This document shows, piece after piece, positions 40,383 through 51,993 of a DNA stretch of 64,000 bases. The translations under genes were made by a program, and so were the position numbers. How positions within the stretch are numbered: the stretch's first letter is position 1; each line of letters starts with the position of its first letter. The stretch comes from Lactifluus volemus (lineage: Eukaryota; Basidiomycota; Agaricomycetes; Russulales; Russulaceae), in assembly GCA_022376515.1 (NCBI GenBank), contig WTXI01000060.1:62001-126000 (forward strand). The letters run 5' to 3'. The notes below the pieces were generated by a model. That model had not been told where the DNA came from and searched no databases. It saw only the letters and a list, made by a program, of their open reading frames with translations.

Positions 40383-42440
40383 ATGATCGCTCTCTCTCCT
40401 AGATTTACTTTCTTGGCCGCTCTCAGCACTCTTGCTGCTCTATCCTCGTTTCACGTCTCCGATGCGGCAGTCTTGCGTTCACGAGATTTTGTTTTCCCCT
40501 GGATAAAGGTTCCTGGTATCGATGGGGGAACTCTTGTGACTCGAAGCCGCCTCGTTTCTCTCTAGGATCATAAATATGCCCAGGAATACGATAGTTCCCC
40601 CGTCATTCCTCTCCCCAAGTACTCGAGGCGTCTCAAAAGGGCAAGACGGTCTCGGGTGATAGCTCTGAACGTGGCGAAGATGATGGCAAACGCCCCTCTG
40701 ACGGTTTAGAGGAAGGTGCTGTTTATTCGGACGGCAAGAAGGAAACACTCCGCACGGTGATCATGATCCTGTCTCCGAGAAGGATAAGAAGGCGAAAGAC
40801 AAAGTACGTATTGCTAGTAGTATGGTTGGCAATCATCCTCATTCGTTTGAATAGGATCGTCGCTTTTACCCATACGGACTCGGCGAGTTGCGGTCCGACG
40901 ACAAGGAGCCAGGAGGTGAGTATAATGTGCCGAGCAGATGTTTTCATCGTCCTGAAGTGACTGTCGAATCTACAGATTACCGTCCCTATTATGTCCGAGC
41001 ACCGCGTCATCGTTATCACCACCATCACCATCACCACGACCACAACCACGACCACGACCACGACCACCACGACCGTCGGTTTCACGGCCTGAAAACCAGG
41101 CAGAGCAAATCGGACGGCGATCGCTCCCACCTTTCGGCGGACAACGTTCATCCCCGCTCTCCCCATCATGGTCACCATCCCATCAAGACAAAGTAATCGT
41201 CTCTGGTGACGGCGACCATGTTCATGTTCACCGGTCAGTGTCCATCGCAGGGGAGCAAGGTCAATCATACGTAGTTCCGCGCATCGCAAACCGCAATGTT
41301 GTGCAAGGGCCGTATAATGTACCGTCACTGAGGAGGCGTGATAATTCAGATGGCGTTGAGGGTATATCAATATCATGGTGTGTATCATCATAGTAGCCTC
41401 TGACCTTTTTATCTAATCCTCCAATAGAGTCCCGTTGCTGGTTCAGAGAACGGGGAGCGGATGCCTCCCTTGTTCTCGCATCCTCGAATACTACCAATTC
41501 GTCCGCCTTTGTCCTTAACGCATCAGAGACGGATGGACTCGGATCAATCTCGTCCCGTCCACCTCCAACTCCTCCAACTCTACGCTCTCCTCCAATGAGA
41601 TGCTCGTGGCATTTAGCCTGGCGATGTTTGATCGAGACTCGGCAAGCACTGTGCGTACTGCGCTACCTTCGACCCCAATCCCGCAGCGCCAGCTCCACTT
41701 ACAGTGCAGAAGTGTGCTGATGGTCAGGCTGGTGAGCATAGCAGTCAGCTATTTGCATACAACTCGGATACGGGAGTTGTGAGGCCCATGTGGTCCCAGG
41801 GGAAAGACGAATGTACTGAGGATGTCGATCCCTCAACACCTCAGAGTGCTTCCCTGGCGAGTGTAACGGATATGGACGACAGTGAAATGGGTGCTGATCG
41901 GGCTTCGATGAATAATTTTTCTGACCTCGCAGCGGAGTCTGCCCAGGCTGCACCGGCAACTCTTCCGCTGGCGAAACCCCGAGTGCCCAAAACGTAGCTT
42001 TGGTCTTCGTGGCTGCAGAACCCGTGGTACAGGACACCCCGGTTACAAGTACAACGGCTGGCTCCGTTCAAGCGACGGCTACCACTGCTTCCTCTACCGC
42101 AACGGGCTCTTCTGCGACTACGTCGAGCTCTATGCCTCTTCCTTCGGCTCAATCGGGCGCTGCTGTTTCGACACCAGCACCAGGCCTACCATCCTCCTCG
42201 ACGCCACCGATCCCAAGGCCGACTCCAACGGTGCTAGGCGTGCAAGTTGTTGCTAAGACAGAAAGCAACTCCACCTCTGTGAACGCGAGTCCGACACCCG
42301 CCATGACGCCGGTGAACAGTCTTGTTGCTAAGCGAGAAAGCAACTCCACCTCTGTGAGCGCGAGTCCGACACCCGCCATGAAGCCGGTGAACACTCGGCC
42401 GTATGAGTGGATGTTCAAGCTAGATTCAACGCAGAAATGA
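40383..42440 (+). CDS. Secreted His-rich, low-complexity protein
   Basis: Not recognised as a known family. The N-terminus is a good signal peptide (MIALSPRFTFLAALSTLAAL, cleavage near DAA). After an intron come Lys/Asp-rich stretches, then a His/Asp/Asn-rich block at about 41010-41085 that could bind Zn, Cu or Ni. A later region is acidic and Ser-rich. The C-terminal 150 residues are Thr/Ser/Ala/Pro-rich, as in heavily O-glycosylated wall proteins, and include a 25-residue duplication. No GPI-like hydrophobic tail or membrane segment is seen. Several frame changes between 40640 and 41700 suggest small indels, so the exon model is rough. A cell-wall or secreted metal-binding role is inference only. 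Confidence 0.6.
42249..42398 (+). repeat. 75-bp tandem duplication inside the secreted protein gene
   Basis: Two adjacent copies with a 75-bp period (starts at 42249 and 42324) encode VAKxESNSTSVxASPTPAM-type units of 25 residues and differ at only a few bases. Confidence 0.9.
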
Positions 42441-43362
42441 GCTTGGCTGGGCAACTTATTCCATTACCTTGATGTGAGGCCCCTTTTTGTTTTACGTACT
42501 CCGAACTGAGGTTGGTCTTACTGCATGTCATGTGTGCAGTGTTGAGATAGTGTATTACTGTAATGTGATCCGTCATTTGATCGTTCTAATTTGATGTGCA
42601 ACGTTGTGCGCGAACATTGTACGTACACGCCATGCAGGGCATGTGAACGCGACATTAAGCGAAAAACAGGGGCAATGCTTCGTTGCCTTTCGTCGAGAGA
42701 TAGAGGCAAACTCATAAACCCTCTGTAAATAGAACATGTTCCACTTCAATTCGTGAGTACTGAAACTATTAAACGTTCGAGTCATCTATGCATCCAGACG
42801 GGGTCCACACCATGTGGCGATTCCTTGGAAGAATGATGACGAAGATCATAACGTTGAGCCCGAATCAGTAAACGCGTATGTTCTTGTAAAACGTTGTGAC
42901 TACGCACTGCGCAATTGTGGAGATGCGATTACGATTATTAGACACAAGGACAGGACGCACCTCAAGCAGGACCCCGGAAGATCAGTGTTACGCTTTGACA
43001 GGCCGACTCTATTATTCCAGCATCGATCACTCCACACTCACGTATTCATTCTCTACGTCCATCCACGGTTGACCGGAAAGACGTTTCGGAAGTTGAAACG
43101 GGGGCGCATCGCAGCACGCAGTAACTTACAGGAATGTTCCGGGGTCCTCCGAACAAGGCTATGCATCGCGACTCCGCTGCGCGCGACTGTCGATAATACG
43201 ATCTACACAAAGGTAGCTGAGTTCCTCACTCGGTTCGTCCACGACTGCCATTCCCACACCCCAACTTGTATAACTTCTCCCCTTGTAACTCAAAGTCTTT
43301 TGTAGCCCCCCTTTTTTTTGTTTTCCCCCTCGACTATCTTGTAGAATTTACTGTGTGTGGCA
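42441..43362. other. Intergenic region upstream of Argonaute
   Basis: About 920 bp. A 163-codon open frame (42814-43305) has no recognisable homology and ordinary composition; I do not call it a gene. A pyrimidine-rich stretch at 43303-43335 lies just before the Argonaute start. Confidence 0.4.
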
Positions 43363-46300
43363 ATGCAAATGCAACCAAAAATCCAATCGTCTTCGACGGA
43401 TGTATCCGCTACGCGGCAGTACGGTAAAACTGGTAGGCAAGTCAAAGTCATCGCGAACACGTTCGCTATCAAAACCCTCCCCACCCAAACAATATACCAT
43501 TACGATGGTGCGTTTGCCAACCTGCTCGCGCAGATCCAAAAGCGTGAATTGTGCTTTATCTGACAAAAAAAACGTTTTTTTTTTTTGGTGACAGTTGGTA
43601 CGTGGGAACTCTATAGGCGGGTCCTCATATGTGTTGTGTGCTCAATGCCGCGATTTGTGTTGGACAGTCATCACTCCAGTCACACAGCGCCCAGGACGCG
43701 ATGCCGCGGAACTGAATAGTCGCCGTGGACATGAGATCGTTCACCGTCTGCAAAACATCACGGCGCCCACCGTGTTCAACCCTCGCGCTTTTTTCGATGG
43801 CAAGAAAAATCTGTTCTCGGTGGGGCCATTGAAGATGCAGGGCAACGCGGCAGAGGTGAGGCATTATACGCTTCTGGTCTAGCGCCAGGGCGGCAACCGC
43901 TCATTCGGCTTCTCGCTTGGCAATAGTTCGTGGTCAGCATGAGCGATACCCCACAACCCCCTGGGAACACGCGTGGTCAATTCCGCGTCAGGTTGACCAA
44001 AGTGAATGACATGTAAATATTTTCCTTTTGGGCATTTTCACTTGTGGATCCCCCCCGCTGTTGGTTGCATGCGTATTATCACGTTCCCCATGGGCTGACA
44101 TAGATCCTCCCATTCTCCCATTCGATCACAGTAACCTTAGTCGTTGTGCCAACGAACTTTTCACGGGTGGCACAGACGTTAGCCAGATTGCGGTTACGTT
44201 TTTGCAGATTGTGATACGCCAAGCTCCCATGTTGTAAGCGAGCTCCACGCCTTTGCCGTGTGTGTTAGCGGGCTTAATGACGCCCGTGGCTAGGAAAACG
44301 GGCACGTTCAACAGTCGCTCCGTGTTTACTGATGCCAGCAAAAAATCTATGAGTGGTGGCTTCAATATCTGGAATGGGTTCTTCCAGTACGATTTGCAGT
44401 CTCCTGGATTGGTTCTTTTCTTACCTACTGTCCTTCGTGTTTTTCAGGAGTGTGCGGCCCACGATACGGGGACTCGTCATCAACGTCGACGTGTCCCATG
44501 CGATTGTGTACGGGCAACAATTACATGTATCATATCCTGCGCGCATCTCACTCTCCTTTATTTTTTTGACCAGTTACGAAGACATGCCGGTCCTTGACTG
44601 GGCATGTACATACCTCTCCAAGTTCTCATTGTCTCGTCGGCGGATACAGATTCAAGACTTGGACCGCTTGTCCCCAGACGATGTCAAATTGCTAAAGACC
44701 GTTCTCAGAGGCGTCAGAGTCACAGTATCTGTTCCTGCAGGACGTCGCCCCGCGCGTCCGATCAAGGACCTTGTTCCCAACATCGGGGGTTATGCCTTTA
44801 TGAAGGGAGACGAAGAGACGACCATCAGGGTCTGTTCCGTAATGTTTCATAATGCTTTATCTCTGACCCTACCACCTTAGGACTATTACGAAGAAAAATA
44901 CGGCTTCAGGCTTCGATATCCCCGGTTGTTTGGCATCTGCGTCAACGTCCAGCAGAAGACCATGGTCCCCGCCGAAATATGTACCATTGTGGGGGGCAGA
45001 TGTTCAAAAAGGTGCTTAGGCCCGAGCAAATGTCGGAAATGCTTCAGCACGTATCCAGAAGTCCGCGGGAGCGGATCGAGGCAATAGAGCGAGGCGTGAA
45101 TAGCGATGTGAGCTCTCACGCTATTGGTTGTTGACATCGTCCTGATGTCGGAACAGTTCCTCGATTACAAGAACTCGCCCTTTTTCTCGCAGATTGGCAT
45201 GCAGATTGACCTTCGTCCGATGGAAACCTCTGCTCGGTTGCTCCCCCCTCCCGACATACAATTCCAGGGCTCCGTCGTGGACCTCTCCGTTCAGGCGCAA
45301 AAGGCAAGTTGTGTCAAACAATGCCTGGCCTAGAGATCTAACGTAGATCAGCAAACCGGCACGCACGGCGCGTGGAATGTCATGAGACGGAAGTTTGTCA
45401 GTCCTGCTGCTTGTAGCTACTGGTCTGTAGTGTCGTTTGCGCCACAAAACTTCCCCTTGGCGGACGTGGAGCGGTCAGTCATGAGGTTGAAGCAATGCTG
45501 CGAAAATCTGGGTAAGCATATTGATTCCTCTCTGGTCATCGTTGTCTGACGTCGTCACTAGGGATGTGTAAGCTCCTATCAAGCTTGCATTGTCATCGAA
45601 TTTAACGTTTGGCTTTTTAAGCTGTCGTGCTCACTGGAGGCCGACCCGCATCCGCGGCTGGTGGCGTAGAGAGAGTAAGGGTTTCTCCGCTGGCTTACGC
45701 GTAGTGTAGTAATTCCACCTAGGCTTTGGAGGAAGCCTTCGCACAACTAGGCGCCGCGATCAACCCGCTTGGCCTCCGGGAAAGGCCGCCTTGTCTTGTT
45801 CTCGTGGTCCTCCCTGATAGCGCTGCTGCTCAGCGGAAGGCTGTGAAAGCCTGGGGCGACGTCACGAGACAAGTGGCCACGCAGTGTGTCGTAGGTGTCA
45901 CCCTCTTGAACGGAATCAACGTCTTGATCTACGTTTCAGAAAACCATGAAATTCAAAAACGCCAATGACCAATACTATAACAACGTTGCGCTAAAGTGCG
46001 ATATCTCCTCTTTGGTGTCTGAGATGGAAAATCACGGTTAACTATAGGATCAACGTTAAACTTGGCGGCATCAACTCTTATCCTATCAGCGACATATATA
46101 CTGGTCTCTGCCAGCGACCCACAATGATCGTAGGTAAGTGACTAAACTACAATCTGAGGGACTTCAACTGAGATGTGATTTCTAGGTGTTGATGTCACTC
46201 ACCCAGGGGCAGGCGTACGGGACAGACCATCCATTGCAAGCCTGGTTGCCTCTGTGGATCACACTTTCACTCGATATGCTGCATTCACCAAAGTACAAGC

Positions 46301-47402
46301 TCCTCGTATGGAAGTAATTGAAGAGCTTGAAGACATGTTTTTCGTAAGTGTATTCTTCAACACTTATTGTATTGAGCTTATCTTAAATCTGAATAGACTG
46401 CGCTCAAGTATTTCCTTCAAAGGAACAATAGGAATCCCCCCAGAAGGGTCATTTTCTATCGGGATGGGGTATCCGAAGGAGAATATCAAACTGTGGAGGA
46501 AATTGAGATCAAGGCTCTTTCAGGTATGAGATTGACTACAGATCTAGGATGGGATGACTTGACACATGTGCCCATCTTTAGATGCATGGGATAGATTTGC
46601 ACAGCTCCCAGAGGCTGGGATACCAAAGGGGTATTCTCTGCCCCTTGTCTTCATTGTTGTGGGGAAGAGGTGAAGATATACCTTTCCTGACCATTACTGT
46701 TGCTCACAGTGCAGCTAGACATCATCTAAGGTTCTTTCAAGGAGCTGGGCCAAAGTCAGTTGTCCTTCAGTGTGTCTATCACCTAATCTAAATGTTTTCT
46801 AGCATCAAAGATAAGACAGGGAATATCTTTGGTGGTCTAGTAGTGGATAAGGATGTTGCAAGCCCCCACAAGTCAGATTTCTATCTTCAAAGCCACCCAG
46901 GTCTCAAAGGGAGTAAGTGTCTCAGGTTGTAACAGCAAGGGAAATTGACTGTGTTATCCAATAGCAAGCAGGCCAAGTCACTACATTGTTCTACACAACA
47001 AACTTGACATGAGCATAGACATGTCTGCATTTTTTTGATCATTCTTCCCTTCTGTACTCATTGGTTATAAAGAATTCAACAGATCAGCTACTTCCTATGT
47101 CATACATATGCCAGGTGCACAAGATCTGTATCCATCCCCGCACCAGTTTATTGTGAGTCTTGATTAGAATAGCCGAGATTGCTACTGAGCTTCGTTACCC
47201 CTCTCAGATGCGGACGTAAGTCACATGTATTTACGCTTATATCTAGCGCTGACAGCGAATTTAGATTGTTTGCTCTCGTGCCAACTTCTACCTCGACGAG
47301 AGTCTGGGATACTCCGACCTGGGTAGCAGTGGGAGTTTTGACCTTTCCGCGTGGCGGAGTGGTTTCAAAGAACCCGGTCCCCAAAATATGTACTTTATCT
47401 GA
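43363..47402 (+). CDS. Argonaute (RNA interference)
   Basis: Argonaute protein that binds small RNA in the RNAi complex. The N domain is [20 protein letters not shown] and [20 protein letters not shown]. The linker/PAZ region starts at [26 protein letters not shown]. After it come [15 protein letters not shown] and the L2/MID blocks ([33 protein letters not shown]). PIWI carries [10 protein letters not shown] and [11 protein letters not shown], then [67 protein letters not shown] and a C-terminal NMYFI. Two catalytic Asp and the Glu-containing loop are visible; the catalytic His region (46990-47125) cannot be read cleanly. About twenty short introns, including one GC-AG (45304-45351) and a 6-nt exon (45562-45567). 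One base seems missing near 44995. Confidence 0.92.
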
Positions 47403-47671
47403 TGGTGAGATAGCAGTTGCGTTGCGGGCGCAGCAAGATTTAATGGACAGACCGTAAGACGTGTAGGATAGCCGCTGTTGACTTGATTCATCTAACAGAT
47501 ATTGGACATTGTTGTGGTAGTATTGTATTATCTTGAGAACGTTTGTTGAATCGATGCGACTCCGTCAGGACAGCTATATATATTGTGAAACAGATAGTCC
47601 GCGGGAGAGAACGGGCCGGGGATGCTATAAATGCTACGGCGTCGAGCTGTACAGCTTCTAAAACTTGAGAC
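47403..47671. other. Intergenic region, Argonaute / OHCU decarboxylase
   Basis: 269 bp between co-directional genes; nothing specific is recognised. Confidence 0.4.
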
Positions 47672-48313
47672 ATGACTAGCCAGCCTCAGGTTATTCTCCC
47701 CTCTGTTTCAGACATTTACTCTTCTAGGGACACCTCTCGGAATGGTCCCTTGGCGCAAACGTTTGCTACCCTCTTTGAACCGTCCCAGGCCCTTTTCGAG
47801 TTCCTTGTTCCCTCAGTCGTTTCTACGATTACGAATCCCGGACATCACATCCCGCATCGCACCTACAATGTGCTCATAGATGTCGCGATAAGCATCCTGA
47901 AGGGTGCCACATGAACAGCAAACGAGCTTCCTGGGAGGACACCCTCGAATCGGCGAAATCAAGGGACTGTCTGCACTGAGCGCGAGCGAACAGGCTGCTC
48001 ACGCGACCCCGCCTGAGGTTTTGGCACGCCTCTCGGTACTCAACGAAGAGTACGAGCGAAGGTATTCGGCCTGCGATATATTACCTTTGTAAACGGCAGG
48101 AGTAGGAAGGATATAATGGTGGAGATGGAGGAGAGGCTCGAGATTGACGAGACGTGGATCAGCGGCGATAGCAAGGAGGTTCACGAGCCTGGAAGTGAGG
48201 CGTGGGAATCGGCGGTCAGGAGGTCACTGAAGGACGTTGGGAGCATAGCCAAAAGCAGGTTGATAGCGTTGAAAGTGGACGGAGATTTGGGGGCAGCAGC
48301 CGACGACGATTAG
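47672..48313 (+). CDS. OHCU decarboxylase (ureide pathway, UraD-like)
   Basis: Decarboxylates 2-oxo-4-hydroxy-4-carboxy-5-ureidoimidazoline to S-allantoin in urate breakdown. Family blocks are present in order: SVSDIYSSRDTSRNGPLAQTF, FEPSQALFEFLVPS, SFLGGHPRIGEIKGLSALSA (His-Pro-Arg active-site segment), LSVLNEEYERRY, LRYITFVNGRSRKDIM and EMEERL. No intron is needed. The frame breaks twice: at about 47908 (a CA pair missing from a CACA run) and at about 48065 (one T missing after AGGTAT). Homology continues exactly across both, so the gene is probably intact in the organism. It ends in an acidic ADDD tail at 48313. Length of about 214 residues is normal for fungal members. Confidence 0.88.
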
Positions 48314-48895
48314 AAAGGGTTTTCTATGGCCAGTTGCGTCGGCTGAGTCGAATTTGGGGTGGGTTTTGTCGCGGCTTATACTAGACCCAGGTTCCTTTTT
48401 TCTCACAGACGCGATTACGGAATTTGGAGTTCAGCACCTGACCATCCCCCCAGACGCCACAACCGCCACAGCTATGTACCTGAGCTGTGTACCTGAGCTG
48501 AGCTGTTACAGTAACGAGTCGGAGGACAACAAATGCGACGATTCAGAGCTAGGCAAAATAACTTGACTACCCAATTACTCTAAGGGATACCTAATGGGGA
48601 AGACCTATGGGACAAGCCGATAATTAACGAGGAGTTGCTCGGATAGCGCCCGTGCCTGATATATATTTCTTCCATGTTCACACGCACATGCATCGGTCCC
48701 GTCTTATCGGCCTCCGCGATCCTTTTTTCTTTCTTAAAAAGCTGCAAGAGTCCGATAGAAGGATGGGGCTTCGACCGGTTGACGGACGACTTCCTTCCGG
48801 AACACTATCAGTCTCTTGACTCGGAGGCGAATCGAATCGTCCTGATCTCTCTCTCTCTTGCGTCCTTCGCCTTCTAGGAGTAGCCGCCAGCAACA
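48314..48895. other. Intergenic region, OHCU decarboxylase / SLC35F transporter
   Basis: 582 bp. A short direct repeat (ACCTGAGCTGTGT type) lies near 48478-48500 and a TCTCTC run near 48846-48860, close to the next start. No gene or RNA is recognised. Confidence 0.4.
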
Positions 48896-50741
48896 ATGTC
48901 TAATCTCGAACCAGTGTCTCCTTATCTAACAGATGAGAAAAGATCCGTAACCGAGGGATCTGTTTCAACCCCTCCCGGTGATCATTTATCGCTCGTCCAC
49001 CGATCGATTACTCTTCTGTCGGTGCCCTCTTCCGTAGTACATGGCGACGCTTCCTGAGTTTATGGACAAGACGTTTCGTCCTATGTCTGTTGGCTGGCCA
49101 AGTTGTCTCGTTGTGCATTACGTGCACCAATGTCACCACTGAGGAATTGACGAATGGGAACTGGCGGTGCCTACCACCCAGACCTTCTTCTTGTACCTGC
49201 CCCCTTTTTTTTCTTTGGAGTATGGGTCTCTCATTCCGACGGGCTCGTGTTCAGGTACTTCTCCATCTTTTCGACCTATGCACCCTACACGATTTATAAA
49301 TGTATGGCTTTTTCTATTCTGAATGTCGAAACGTTCTTACAGCTAAACCATTAGACGGTTTCCGTGGCTGGCTCAAGGTGATTTTCAAAGACGGGTGGAA
49401 ATGTATGCATATAAATTACTTGGATGGACTTTAGGCGTTGCTAACATCAGGGCTCAGACATCATCCTGGCCGTCTGCGACGTTGAGGGTAACTATACGGT
49501 CGTAAAAGTCAGCATTACCCTTACATCGCCCAGTGTCCTGTGGACTGCTAACCAAACACATTCTAGGCCTATCAATATACAACCCTACTTTCTTGTATGC
49601 TTCTCGATGCGTGAGTCTCCCCGTTCAGCAAGAGTCCGCGTGGTTTCGACCCGGCCTCTTCTAGATGGGCAATCCCGGTATGCATGGCCTTCACTTACAT
49701 ATATCTCCGCACGCACTACCACTGGACGCAAATTCTCGTACGTCTCTCAGTTGAGTCTAAATATTCCTTCTTGACACCCCCGCAGGGTGTCATGATCTGC
49801 GTAGCCGGCTTGGGGCTTCTCGTGGCTTCCGATGAGATCACAAAGAAGGACTGGCCTTCGGTGAATATGGGCAAGGGCGACGCCTTTATGATCCTCGGCG
49901 CGTCACTATACGGTTTCAGTGAGTTTGGAAATGAAAGCGTACGCTCGATGAAGCTGATGGAGGTGGCGTGTAGCGAACGCAACTGAAGAATTTTTTGTGC
50001 GTCGACGACCGTTGTATGAAGTCGTAGGCCAGCTTGGCATGTGGGGCACGATCATCAGTGGCGTTCAAGCTTCCATCATCGAACATAACGGAATGAAGAC
50101 GGCCACGTGGAGCGGCCGTAACAGTCCGTTATTCACATACCTAGTTTTTGGTCTTGGTACTATGCTCATACCGGGGTTTCTTTTTCAGTTGGGCTTTTGG
50201 TTGCCTACACCACTGGTACGAAATTATCTGGCTGAATGGACCATACTAGCCCTCTAATCTACGTTTCAGCGATGTTCATACTGTACACCGTCGCGCCGTT
50301 ACTCTATCGCCTGGCCTCCTCGGCGTATTTCAACCTGAGCTTACTGTCCAGCGACTTCTTTGGTCTACTTTTTGGTGAGCACATGACTGCTAATTTACTA
50401 CTGAAAAACACGTCTGACTTGCGCCTCAGGCCTTTTCCTCTTCGTATGTTTTACTGTTCATTTTATAACACTCTTCTGAAAAATGCGACTCGGACCTTGA
50501 CAGCACTACAGGCCGTATTGGCTTTACTTCCCTTCCTTTTCAGTGGTCATCTCGGGCCTCATAGTCTACTTCTGGCACTCCACTCGTACGTGCGGTCAGA
50601 TGGTTTCTTAACTTCTCCTGACACTTGCCTATAGCTGAGGAACAAGGGAAGAATGATATTCAATTCCCGTCTTATGTCACACGTCACTGGCCAGCGACAG
50701 ACGCCAGTGAGGTACCTCACAGAGAGGGTTCCGTTGTCTGA
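48896..50741 (+). CDS. SLC35F1/F2/F6-type membrane transporter
   Basis: Drug/metabolite-transporter superfamily membrane protein. A hydrophilic leader (MSNLEPVSPYLTDEKRSVTE) precedes about ten hydrophobic segments. Family blocks include FVLCLLAGQVVSLCITCTNV, DVEGNYTVVKAYQYTTLLS, GVMICVAGLGLLVASDEIT, KGDAFMILGASLYGFSN and GMWGTIISGVQASIIEH. The last exon (from about 50637) gives a hydrophilic tail EEQGKNDIQFPSYVTRHWPA and stops at TGA 50741. Around nine introns. The substrate is unknown for fungal members. A few junctions (near 49160 and 49945) need an extra base or an unlisted short intron. Confidence 0.85.
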
Positions 50742-50914
50742 GAACGTCGAATCTCAAATTATGATCTACTTGTATATTAACACGATATATCAAAAGGTGT
50801 CGAAGTCCGGGAAGTCTTTCAGGAATACGTTGTATATACAGAGTTGTGATTTCAAATATTGGGTGCTAGGAACCAATGGAATTAAATAAAATCATGCAAA
50901 TCGTGCTGATTGGC
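50742..50914. other. Convergent intergenic region
   Basis: 173 bp between the SLC35F stop and the stop of the small membrane protein. No feature is recognised. Confidence 0.35.
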
Positions 50915-51644
50915 CTAGACCCAGCGACGAGACGACTCTTCAATCGGTGGAGATGCTGAAGGAGGAAGAGGAGGGCTGCTTGGTTGGGATCCTGGCAGTG
51001 GCTGCTGTTGAGCGCGACGTTCTGCCAGTCGCTATCGATAATTAACACAACAATGATCAGTTAAAAGTGCCTCAACTCGGCGGCCTAGGGGACTCACGTC
51101 TTTCAAACGCTGCAGGCCGTTCATCATGCTGTCGATGGTGACTTCTGACATTCCGCTGATCTGTTCTCCAATATCTATTAGTTGACTCTTGTCCCTTGGG
51201 GGAGGGAGGAGCAATCACAGCCCCATGCGGACAAACGTACCGTCTCTTCGGCGTTGCGGCCCAATTGCCGCAGGCGCTCACGTTCTTGATCCATGTGATC
51301 TATGGGCCTACTAGACTGCAAAGCCTCCGCTATCGACCCGTCATGAGGTTGTCCATTGGCGACACCTTGACCTCCCCATGACGTCGCATTGTCTGTTGCT
51401 GTTGCTGCTGTTGCTGCTGCTGGTTGTAACTTCCAGCGGACCCGTAAGGGGGAGCATTGCGTTCCCATTGGGCACGTGGGCCACACCCGATGCGTGAAAA
51501 TGGGCGGTCCTTATGCTGCTGATGATAGTGCATCCAGGTCAAAGTGGCGATGGAACCGATGGAGAACCAAATGAAGCGTGAGGGACCGTAGAACATCCTG
51601 TACTTGAACCAATGGTGAGGATGATGATGATAGTCGTAAGGCAT
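50915..51644 (-). CDS. Small single-pass membrane protein, unknown function
   Basis: Not recognised. The protein starts MPYDYHHHPHHWFKYRMFYG and has one hydrophobic segment (RFIWFSIGSIATLTWM, about residues 23-38), then a Tyr/Pro-rich stretch and a poly-Gln run. Next is a charged, likely coiled-coil region (HMDQERERLRQLGRNAEET, GEQISGMSEVTIDSMMNGLQ). It ends with a Pro/Ser-rich tail. Three exons are supported, with the last stop at 50915-50917. The frame slips by one base after the CAG run (about 51393), probably a repeat-length error. The coiled region after one membrane anchor suggests an organelle-bound adaptor, but no family can be named. Confidence 0.65.
51393..51424 (-). repeat. CAG/CAA trinucleotide repeat (poly-Gln)
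   Basis: About ten CAG/CAA codons within the small membrane protein gene. The reading frame shifts by one right after it. Confidence 0.85.
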
Positions 51645-51993
51645 ATACTAACGTGAGAGGATGGAGGAGGAGTGGGATGGGAGGCTATAAAAAGTTTCGA
51701 GAGTGGATTTTGAACTTTGAATTCGCTGGCCACAGAGGCGGGTGAGGGTATCGTTGACAGCATTCAGATGTGATTTTTATAGGGCTTCGTGTGGTGCACT
51801 GCGCACACCAGCCGTGAGGATGCGTCATCCGGGAAGCTTTGAGTAGTAGAGTCGGCCAACTAGGGCCGTCTGTACGCGCAATGCCAATTGGTGCACCCGT
51901 GCCGATGCCGCCACGACGCGGTAAGTCGTATTATGTAAGATAGATTGGCTAATGGAATTTACAACTCGGTGCGGGCGGCGCGGGTGCTAAGCA
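51645..51993. other. Intergenic region, small membrane protein / GPATCH1-like
   Basis: 349 bp. It includes the promoter side of the small membrane protein gene and the 3' side of the GPATCH1-like gene. Nothing else is recognised. Confidence 0.4.

Noticed and set aside
42814..43305. 163-codon open frame upstream of Argonaute
   Set aside because: No recognisable domain, no intron structure and ordinary composition. A frame this long can arise by chance in 900 bp of balanced composition.
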